From: an uncultured Flavobacteriaceae bacterium
Lineage (GTDB): Bacteria > Bacteroidota > Bacteroidia > Flavobacteriales > Flavobacteriaceae
Length of the DNA: 5,195 nucleotides
Reading direction: 5' to 3'
Assembly: GCA_938018045.1 (NCBI GenBank)
Contig: CALIIP010000026.1
Location: forward strand, 1-5,195
Part shown: one piece after another, positions 1 to 5,195 of the stretch
How the letters are laid out: each line of letters begins with the position of its first letter
Numbering within the stretch: position 1 is the stretch's first letter
Made by a program: the position numbers and the translations under genes
The notes under the pieces: generated by a model
Seen by the model: the letters and a program-made list of their open reading frames with translations, nothing else
Told to the model about the DNA's origin: nothing
Databases searched by the model: none

Positions 1-1854
1 ATACCATTCAATCGCAATTTTAGCAGATTCTGGCTGTTCTATTTCTGTAGAAATTTCCCATCCTTTAACCAATCTAAATGCATTCCATATTTTGTTAGAA
101 AAGTTTTTTCCTTGCTGACATAATTCTTCATCAAACAACAAATCATTTCCTGCTGCCGAACATAATAGCATTCCGACTCTAACTCCATCTGCACCGTATT
201 TTTCAATCAAACCAATTGGATCTGGAGAATTTCCTAACGATTTTGACATTTTTCTACGTTGTTTATCACGTACAATTCCAGTGAAATAAACATTTGTAAA
301 TGGTCTTTCTTTCTTAAATTCATATCCTGCGAAAATCATACGCGCAATCCAAAAGAAAATAATATCTGGACCAGTTACAATATCATTAGTCGGATAATAA
401 TAGTTAAACTCTTCATTATCAGGATTATTTATCCCATCAAAAACTGAAATTGGCCATAACCAAGCAGAAAACCAAGTATCTAAAGCGTCTTCGTCTTGTT
501 TTATGTCATTTGCAGTTAGATTTGAATTTTTAGACTTCTCAATTGCCTTTTCTAATGCTTCTTCTTTCGTTTCTGCAACCACAAAATCATTTACACCATC
601 ACCATAAAAATAGGCTGGAATTTGATGTCCCCACCAAAGTTGACGTGAGATATTCCAATCTCTAATATTTTCTAGCCAATGACGGTATGTATTATTATAA
701 TGCTTTGGAAACAACTTGATTTCTTTGTCTTCTAAAACCGCTTTTAATGCTGGTTTTACCAACTCTTCCATCTTAAGAAACCATTGTGCTGAAATTTTTG
801 GTTCAATTACAGCCTTTGTTCTTTCTGATGTTCCAACTTTATGTATATGCTGCTCGATCTTCACCAAACAACCTAAATTTTCTAATTCTTTTGTAATTTC
901 TTTACGAACTACAAAACGATCTTTTCCTTGATAATGTAATCCGAAGGAATTCAACGAAGCATCATCATTAAAGATATCAATTACTTCAAGATTGTGTTTT
1001 TCTCCTAAAACTTTATCATTTTGATCGTGTGCAGGTGTAACTTTTAAACATCCTGTACCAAATTCAACATCAACATATTCATCTTCTATAATAGGAATCA
1101 CGCGATTTGCTATTGGAACAATTGCTTTCTTTCCTTTTAGATGCGTAAAACGCTCATCATTTGGGTTGATACATATTGCAGAATCACCCAATATTGTTTC
1201 AGGACGTGTTGTAGCAATCGTTAGAACTTCATCAGAACCTTCAATTTTATAATTTATATAATATAAGTTTCCTTGTTTTTCTTCAAAAATCACTTCTTCA
1301 TCAGACAAAGTCGTTTTTGCAACAGGATCCCAATTTATCATTCTATAACCACGATAAATATCTCCTTTTTCAAACAAATCAATAAATACTTTTTTTACAC
1401 CTTCAGACATATCGTCATCCATCGTAAATTTTGTACGTTCCCAATCACAAGATGCACCTAATTTCTTTAATTGCTCAAGTATAATTCCTCCGTGTTTATC
1501 TGTCCATTCCCAAGCATGTTTTAAAAACTCATCTCTTGTCAAATCAGCCTTATCAATACCATCTTCTTTTAATTTCGCTACAACCTTTGCTTCAGTTGCT
1601 ATTGATGCGTGATCCGTTCCTGGAACCCAACAAGCGTTGAATCCTTTCAATCTTGCACGTCTTATAAGTACATCTTGAATGGTATTATTTAACATATGTC
1701 CCATATGCAAGACTCCTGTAACATTTGGAGGCGGAATTACGATCGTATATGCTTCTTTATCATTTGGAGTTGAATGAAAATAATTATGTTCCATCCAGTA
1801 GTCGTACCACTTTTTTTCAACTTCTATTGGACTATATTTTGCTGGTATATTCAT
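1..1854 (-). CDS. valS: Valyl-tRNA synthetase, N-terminal 618 residues (3' end outside window)
   Basis: This cytoplasmic class Ia synthetase charges tRNA-Val with valine using ATP and hydrolyses mischarged Thr-tRNA-Val. The frame is open from ATG at 1854 to base 1, exactly 618 codons; family members are usually about 870-950 residues, so the anticodon-binding and C-terminal coiled-coil parts lie off the left edge. Visible motifs are PPPNVTG (41-47) followed by the HIGH-type signature HMGH (50-53), PGTDHAS (78-84), the CP1 editing domain with TTRPE (215-219) and VTPAHD (272-277), the return to the catalytic core at WNISRQLWWGHQIP (400-413), DTWFSAWLWP (459-468), GPDIIFFW, and KMSKS (535-539, bases 238-252). 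All signature residues are intact and no frameshift is seen. The ATG sits just before the typical N-terminal IPAKY...EKKWYDYW segment and just downstream of a TAnnTTTG box, which supports this start. It is transcribed divergently from the DUF1573 gene. Confidence 0.97.
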   Translation of the reverse strand, partial: MNIPAKYSPIEVEKKWYDYWMEHNYFHSTPNDKEAYTIVIPPPNVTGVLHMGHMLNNTIQDVLIRRARLKGFNACWVPGTDHASIATEAKVVAKLKEDGIDKADLTRDEFLKHAWEWTDKHGGIILEQLKKLGASCDWERTKFTMDDDMSEGVKKVFIDLFEKGDIYRGYRMINWDPVAKTTLSDEEVIFEEKQGNLYYINYKIEGSDEVLTIATTRPETILGDSAICINPNDERFTHLKGKKAIVPIANRVIPIIEDEYVDVEFGTGCLKVTPAHDQNDKVLGEKHNLEVIDIFNDDASLNSFGLHYQGKDRFVVRKEITKELENLGCLVKIEQHIHKVGTSERTKAVIEPKISAQWFLKMEELVKPALKAVLEDKEIKLFPKHYNNTYRHWLENIRDWNISRQLWWGHQIPAYFYGDGVNDFVVAETKEEALEKAIEKSKNSNLTANDIKQDEDALDTWFSAWLWPISVFDGINNPDNEEFNYYYPTNDIVTGPDIIFFWIARMIFAGYEFKKERPFTNVYFTGIVRDKQRRKMSKSLGNSPDPIGLIEKYGADGVRVGMLLCSAAGNDLLFDEELCQQGKNFSNKIWNAFRLVKGWEISTEIEQPESAKIAIEWY

Positions 1855-1883
1855 CTTTGGTATGCTATTTGTAATATGCTTTG

Positions 1884-1915
1884 CAAATGTACAATTATAA
1901 GATATGATTGTAAAA
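1884..1915 (-). promoter_or_regulatory. Putative valS promoter (Bacteroidota type)
   Basis: Reading the minus strand, TACATTTG at 1891-1884 matches the Bacteroidota -7 consensus TAnnTTTG completely. A weak -33-like TTTTA lies at 1915-1911, 19 bases upstream. This predicts a transcript start near 1878 and a leader of only about 23 bases, too short for a T-box or attenuator, so no RNA-based control of valS is visible here. The -33 part is poor; the -7 part carries the call. Confidence 0.55.
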
Positions 1916-1917
1916 TA

Positions 1918-1948
1918 TTTTGAAAACAAAAAAAAAGTAGTAATTTTA
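1918..1948 (+). promoter_or_regulatory. Putative promoter of the DUF1573 gene
   Basis: TTTTG at 1918-1922 resembles the Bacteroidota -33 element and is followed after 18 bases by TAATTTTA at 1941-1948, which differs from TAnnTTTG only in the last base. Transcription would begin near 1954, leaving a leader of about 16 bases before the ATG at 1970. The box lies downstream of the alternative in-frame ATG at 1904, which argues against that start. It is arranged back to back with the valS promoter. Confidence 0.5.
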
Positions 1949-1969
1949 CCCTTTAAAACAACAAAACCA

Positions 1970-2407
1970 ATGAAAAAATTAGCCTTAATATTATTTGTAA
2001 GTGTATTCTCAATTTCGATGAATGCTCAAGAAACAACAACAGCAGACGGTCCTGCATTTGAATTTGAAACTGAAACAATTGACTACGGAAAAATTGAAAA
2101 CGGATCAGACGGAGAGCGCGAATTTGTATTTACTAATGTAGGTAATGCGCCTTTAATTATTGACCAAGTAAAAGGAAGTTGTGGATGTACAGTTCCAACA
2201 AAGCCTGAAGGACCAATAATGCCTGGAGAAACAGGAAAAATTAAAGTAAAATACGACACTAAAAGAACTGGAGGATTCTCTAAAACAGTAACTATAACTT
2301 CAAACGCTACAGAACCAAGAAAGGTAGTACGTGTTAAAGGTATTGTATTAAAGGAAGAAACTACAAGTGTTGTTGAAAAATCAAAAGCAGTGATTTCTAA
2401 TAAGTAG
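1970..2407 (+). CDS. Exported DUF1573 domain protein (145 aa)
   Basis: The predicted protein has a signal peptide (MKK followed by a hydrophobic stretch, residues 1-19, likely cleaved at NA|Q, Ala19/Gln20) and a single DUF1573 domain at about 28-128. The domain shows the family pattern: a strand containing DYGKI, then FxFTNVGNAPL, the signature GSCGCTVP with Cys71 and Cys73, then PIMPGETGKIKVKYDT, and a closing VRVKGIV strand. DUF1573 is an immunoglobulin-like (ASH/MSP-like) fold common in Bacteroidota secreted or periplasmic proteins; its biochemical role is not established. There is a short Lys/Ser/Glu-rich tail at 129-145. I chose ATG 1970 over the in-frame ATG 1904 because only 1970 puts the signal peptide at the N-terminus, and the extra 22 codons would overlap the predicted promoter. 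It is monocistronic: divergent from valS and ended by the hairpin at 2426-2458. Confidence 0.9.
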   Translation: MKKLALILFVSVFSISMNAQETTTADGPAFEFETETIDYGKIENGSDGEREFVFTNVGNAPLIIDQVKGSCGCTVPTKPEGPIMPGETGKIKVKYDTKRTGGFSKTVTITSNATEPRKVVRVKGIVLKEETTSVVEKSKAVISNK

Positions 2408-2425
2408 AAATAATAACATAAAAAT

Positions 2426-2458
2426 AAAAAAGCATCCGCAATAAGCGGATGCTTTTTT
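2426..2458. terminator. Bidirectional Rho-independent terminator
   Basis: A perfect 9-bp stem, AGCATCCGC (2431-2439) pairing with GCGGATGCT (2445-2453), closes a 5-base loop, AATAA. It is flanked by five A residues on the left and five T residues on the right that extend the pairing. On the plus strand it ends the DUF1573 transcript, 18 bases after that stop codon. On the minus strand the left-hand A run reads as the U tract, so it also ends the aspartic protease transcript. The minus-strand stop codon (2459-2457) overlaps the right edge of the A/T tract. Confidence 0.93.
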
Positions 2459-3797
2459 ATTCTAGAATATCTTTTAATCTAAATGTAAATTTTATTTCTT
2501 GTCCATAACGATTTACAACCAAACTAACTTTTTTGTTATTTGCTCCTTGAAACTTATTAACAAGCTGCTGTAATGTATAGTTATAAGCGAATACACCATT
2601 AATTTTAATTAATGTATCACCTTCTCTAATCCCTGCAACTTCTGCAGGAGAACCTTTTCTAACTTGGTAAATATCGTATAAAGGCTGGAGTTTATATTCT
2701 TGATTATAATCAAAAACTACTGAGTCTCCAGATCCAACATTACTTGAACCTTTAGAAACCATAAATGCAGCACGACTAACCTCTTTAACCAACTCTTGTC
2801 CTGCATGCATCAACTCAATACCACTTAAGTTATATCCAAAACTATCTTTAAAATTACGATTCTTTTTAAAAGTGATTTTTGAATTCGGATAATCAAAAGT
2901 AACTTTAAATCGTTTTAATATATTCCCGCCGATACTACCGTTTCTTTCTTCATATTTTCTAGCATATAATGATGATGTAGAATCGAGATAAGCAACATTT
3001 GGATTTTTAAAAACAAACTTTTTTAACGAAAATGATTTTAATTTACTCCGCATACCAAAAATACTTCCGCTAATCCCTTCTCCCATAAAATCCTTAAAAG
3101 AATTTTCAGGAATTAATATTTCATCACTTTCAAATAACCAAACTGCATCAGTTCCTCCAGAATCTATCAATAATTTTACTGGTATTTTTTTATTATTAGG
3201 CTCAATTACCGTGACTTCAGCATTTATGTAAGGTTTATTCTTATAAAACTCCAAATCAAATGTTTCACAGTTCTTACATTTCTTATATTTATACTTCTCA
3301 GGTTTTGTAAACGTTATTTTTTTATGACTATAATCAATAGTAACAACAAAATCTTTTAAAAGATCATAACCAATAAGCCCATGAACAGTAATACCAAGTT
3401 TTGAAGAGAAATCTAATTTCTCTTTATATACAATGTATAAGTCATTGTTAGGGGCGAATAGCGGACCCATTTTAAACTTATTGCCTTTAGAATGTAATGC
3501 TTCAATTGGTTCTCCGCCACCTAAACCTCTTATGAATATTTTTTTTACTTGTTTTATTTCTAATGAATCTGATGGCGATAAATTGAAAATCACAGTAGAT
3601 GACACTCCTGAATCTAAAATAAAAGTCAATTTTGTGTTATTTACTTCAACTGGTATAATAATCAAGTTATTAATCATCTTAAAACTTGTTTTATAAAAGT
3701 CCTTTTCGCCCAATAAATTAAATTTTTGAGCAAACGAATTTGCAGAAAACAAAAGGCTTATTAATAAAAATAATATTTTATAATAACGTTTATCCAA
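2457..3797 (-). CDS. Exported retropepsin-like aspartic protease with C-terminal PDZ domain (446 aa, TTG start)
   Basis: The N-terminus (residues 1-24, KRYYK then a hydrophobic run ending SFAQ) is a signal peptide, so the protein should act in the periplasm or cell envelope. Two retropepsin-like lobes follow. Lobe 1 (about 46-165) has the catalytic-type ILDSG (Asp62) and the HGLIGYDLL psi-loop motif (139-147). Lobe 2 (about 186-312) has LIDSG (Asp212) and GSIGGNILKRF (287-297). A PDZ domain fills about 324-443, with the YQVRKGSPAEVAGIREGD motif at 377-394. Cys174 and Cys177 form a CxxC between the lobes. The frame's only plausible start is TTG at 3797: an in-frame TAA lies four codons upstream, no ATG intervenes, and the first internal ATG (codon 41) would remove the signal peptide. 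Aspartyl protease/PDZ proteins of this type occur in Bacteroidota, but substrate and activity are unknown. It is convergent with the DUF1573 gene and divergent from the aminotransferase gene. Confidence 0.9.
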   Translation of the reverse strand: MDKRYYKILFLLISLLFSANSFAQKFNLLGEKDFYKTSFKMINNLIIIPVEVNNTKLTFILDSGVSSTVIFNLSPSDSLEIKQVKKIFIRGLGGGEPIEALHSKGNKFKMGPLFAPNNDLYIVYKEKLDFSSKLGITVHGLIGYDLLKDFVVTIDYSHKKITFTKPEKYKYKKCKNCETFDLEFYKNKPYINAEVTVIEPNNKKIPVKLLIDSGGTDAVWLFESDEILIPENSFKDFMGEGISGSIFGMRSKLKSFSLKKFVFKNPNVAYLDSTSSLYARKYEERNGSIGGNILKRFKVTFDYPNSKITFKKNRNFKDSFGYNLSGIELMHAGQELVKEVSRAAFMVSKGSSNVGSGDSVVFDYNQEYKLQPLYDIYQVRKGSPAEVAGIREGDTLIKINGVFAYNYTLQQLVNKFQGANNKKVSLVVNRYGQEIKFTFRLKDILE

Positions 3798-3824
3798 ATT
3801 AAATATTTAGATACACAATATACC

Positions 3825-3832
3825 CAAATAAA
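3825..3832 (-). promoter_or_regulatory. Possible -7 box of the aspartic protease gene
   Basis: Read on the minus strand this is TTTATTTG, one mismatch from TAnnTTTG (T instead of A at the second position). It would place the transcript start about 20 bases before the TTG start codon at 3797. No convincing -33 TTG element is found at the right distance, so the call is weak. Confidence 0.3.
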
Positions 3833-3904
3833 TTATCTAAGTAAAATAATTAAGAAAGATTTAACCTTTAAAATTTAAATACAAAAAAGGCAATTCATTG
3901 AAAA

Positions 3905-3912
3905 TAATTTTG
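3905..3912 (+). promoter_or_regulatory. Putative -7 box for the aminotransferase-murB operon
   Basis: TAATTTTG is a full match to the Bacteroidota -7 consensus TAnnTTTG. It predicts a start of transcription near 3919 and a leader of roughly 18 bases before ATG 3938. A clear -33 TTG is missing at 17-21 bases upstream, where the sequence is A/T-rich (TTTAAAT and an A run). The rest of the 140-base gap from 3798 to 3937 is A/T-rich with only short palindromes and no recognisable operator. Confidence 0.5.
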
Positions 3913-3937
3913 CAATTTTGCTATAAAATATTACGTA

Positions 3938-5128
3938 ATGCCAAAAATATCTTCCAAAGGGCAATCAATGCCAGAATCACCTATTAGAAAACTTGTACCA
4001 TTTGCTGAAAAGGCTCAAAAACAAGGTAAAACGATTTTTCATTTAAACATAGGTCAGCCAGACATAAAAACACCTCAAGTTGCACTTGATGCAATCGCAG
4101 TGCATTCATTAACTACCATTGCTTACACAAGATCTGAAGGTTCTGAAAAATATAGAACTAAAATAGCAAACTACTATAGCAAACATGATATTCACGTAAA
4201 ACATGATGATATTATTGTAACTACTGGCGGTAGTGAAGCGTTACTTTTTGCTTTTGGAAGTATAATGGATGTGGATGATGAAATAATTATACCAGAACCT
4301 TTTTATGCTAACTACAACGGATTTTCTGTTGCATCAGGAGTAAAAGTTGTTCCAGTAATTTCTAAAATTGATGACAATTTTGCATTGCCTCCAATTGAAG
4401 AGTTTGAAAAATTAATTACTTCAAAAACGAAAGCAATTTTAATTTGTAATCCTGGAAATCCTACAGGTTATATATATAGTAAAGAAGAGATTCAAAAATT
4501 AGCCGCAATTGTTAAAAAACACGATCTTTTTTTAATTTCTGATGAAGTTTATAGAGAGTTTGCTTACGACGGAATTAAACATTATTCAATATTACAAGAA
4601 GAAAGTTTAGCCGAAAATGCAATCATTATCGATTCTGTATCAAAAAGATACAGTATGTGTGGCGCAAGAATTGGTTGCTTGGTCTCTAAAAACAAAGAAG
4701 TTATCAAAACTGCTATAAAATATGCGCAAGCAAGATTAAGTCCGCCAACATTAGCACAAATTGCCTCTGAAGCTGCTTTAGATACTCCTCAAAGTTATTT
4801 TGACGAAGTTATTGAAGAATATGTGAAAAGAAGAAATACGTTGATTGAAGGATTACAAAAAATAGAAGGGATTAAGGTTGCAAAACCAAAAGGCGCTTTT
4901 TATTGTATCGTGGAACTACCTATCAAAAATGCAGATAAGTTTGCTCAATGGCTATTAGAATCATTTGATGTTGATGGAGAAACAATTATGGTTGCTCCTG
5001 CTGCTGGATTTTACTCAACTCCAGGAGTTGGCTTAAATCAAATTAGAATTGCATATGTTTTAAATAATGAGAGCTTAATAAAAGCAATTAATATTTTAAA
5101 ACAAGCTTTAAAGGTTTATAAAGATTAG
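3938..5128 (+). CDS. PLP-dependent class I/II aminotransferase, aspartate aminotransferase-like (396 aa)
   Basis: This cytoplasmic fold-type I enzyme is predicted to transfer amino groups between an amino acid and a 2-oxo acid, probably aspartate or a similar substrate with 2-oxoglutarate. Visible family features are HLNIGQPD (35-42), AYTRSEG with Tyr63, TTGGSEAL (95-102, PLP phosphate region), the substrate-loop segment PEPFYANYNGF (119-129), NPGNPTG (171-177), SDEVYREF (201-208; Asp202 and Tyr205 would contact the PLP ring), SVSKRYS with the Schiff-base Lys236, GARIG with Arg244, and NQIRIAY with Arg370, the expected carboxylate-binding arginine. The 396-residue length is normal for the family, and every catalytic position is intact. 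ATG 3938 lies close behind a perfect TAnnTTTG box; a second in-frame ATG at codon 11 (3968) is possible but less favoured. Exact substrate cannot be read from sequence, so no gene symbol is given. Its stop overlaps the murB start, indicating co-transcription. Confidence 0.93.
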   Translation: MPKISSKGQSMPESPIRKLVPFAEKAQKQGKTIFHLNIGQPDIKTPQVALDAIAVHSLTTIAYTRSEGSEKYRTKIANYYSKHDIHVKHDDIIVTTGGSEALLFAFGSIMDVDDEIIIPEPFYANYNGFSVASGVKVVPVISKIDDNFALPPIEEFEKLITSKTKAILICNPGNPTGYIYSKEEIQKLAAIVKKHDLFLISDEVYREFAYDGIKHYSILQEESLAENAIIIDSVSKRYSMCGARIGCLVSKNKEVIKTAIKYAQARLSPPTLAQIASEAALDTPQSYFDEVIEEYVKRRNTLIEGLQKIEGIKVAKPKGAFYCIVELPIKNADKFAQWLLESFDVDGETIMVAPAAGFYSTPGVGLNQIRIAYVLNNESLIKAINILKQALKVYKD

Positions 5129-5195
5129 TGAATATTCAAAAAAACATATCACTTAAACCTTACAATACTTTCGGAATTGATGCGATAGCTAGCGA
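5128..5195 (+). CDS. murB: UDP-N-acetylenolpyruvoylglucosamine reductase, N-terminal 22 residues (runs off right edge)
   Basis: The frame from GTG 5128 encodes an N-terminus containing ISLKPYNTFGIDAIAS, which closely fits the start of MurB, where an SLKPYNTFGID-type segment precedes the FAD-binding domain. MurB is the cytoplasmic FAD enzyme that reduces UDP-GlcNAc-enolpyruvate to UDP-MurNAc with NADPH, the second committed step of peptidoglycan synthesis. The start is GTG: an in-frame TAA lies at 5119-5121 and no ATG is available before the conserved segment. The first base of the GTG is the last base of the aminotransferase TAG stop (TAGTG), suggesting translational coupling. Only 22 codons plus two bases are present, so the call rests on this one segment. 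Confidence 0.82.
   Translation, partial: MNIQKNISLKPYNTFGIDAIAS

Noticed and set aside
259..447. Plus-strand open frame inside valS
   Set aside because: It is antisense to intact, motif-bearing valS codons and its product resembles no known protein; an AT-rich shadow frame.
716..931. Plus-strand open frame inside valS
   Set aside because: Antisense to the valS region leading from the editing domain back to the catalytic core; no start context or family resemblance.
1273..1461. Plus-strand open frame inside valS
   Set aside because: Antisense shadow of conserved ValRS coding sequence.
1855..1900. T-box or other leader-RNA control of valS
   Set aside because: The predicted leader is only about 23 bases and shows no stem-loop or tRNA-specifier-like structure.
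1904..1969. Upstream in-frame ATG extending the DUF1573 protein by 22 residues
   Set aside because: It would bury the signal peptide inside the protein and lies upstream of the predicted promoter's -33 and -7 elements.
3433..3696. Plus-strand open frame of 87 codons opposite the protease gene
   Set aside because: It is the antisense of the first protease lobe including its DSG motif, which is clearly the coding strand.
3865..3930. Short A/T-rich palindromes (such as AAAATAATTTT at 3901-3911) in the divergent gap
   Set aside because: Such palindromes arise easily in sequence this AT-rich, and this one overlaps the -7 box without a recognisable operator pattern.

Overview
The window is ordinary chromosomal DNA from an AT-rich member of the Bacteroidota, most likely a marine-type Flavobacteriia. 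The reasons are the low GC content (by eye about one third), the flavobacterial flavour of the proteins (ValRS with PGTDHASIATE, a small exported DUF1573 protein, a retropepsin-like/PDZ protein), the absence of Shine-Dalgarno motifs before the starts, and promoter-like TAnnTTTG boxes upstream of the genes. I see no rRNA, tRNA, CRISPR array, insertion sequence, phage or plasmid feature.

Layout: (1) 1-1854, minus strand: the first 618 codons of valS (valyl-tRNA synthetase), running off the left edge. (2) 1855-1969: a compact divergent promoter region. (3) 1970-2407, plus: a short exported DUF1573 protein. (4) 2426-2458: a strong hairpin with A and T tracts on its two sides, a bidirectional terminator shared by the two convergent genes. 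(5) 2457-3797, minus: an exported protein with two retropepsin-like lobes and a C-terminal PDZ domain, apparently starting at TTG. (6) 3798-3937: an AT-rich divergent promoter region. (7) 3938-5128, plus: a class I/II PLP-dependent aminotransferase resembling aspartate aminotransferase. (8) 5128-5195, plus: the first 22 codons of murB, whose GTG start overlaps the aminotransferase stop by one base.

The genes are core housekeeping (translation, amino-acid metabolism, peptidoglycan precursor synthesis) interleaved with two predicted envelope proteins. The only clear operon is aminotransferase-murB. I found no evidence of a novel defence, mobile or biosynthetic system. The points most worth a second look are the two non-ATG starts, the duplicated aspartic protease lobes in one chain, and the very tight convergent and divergent gene junctions.
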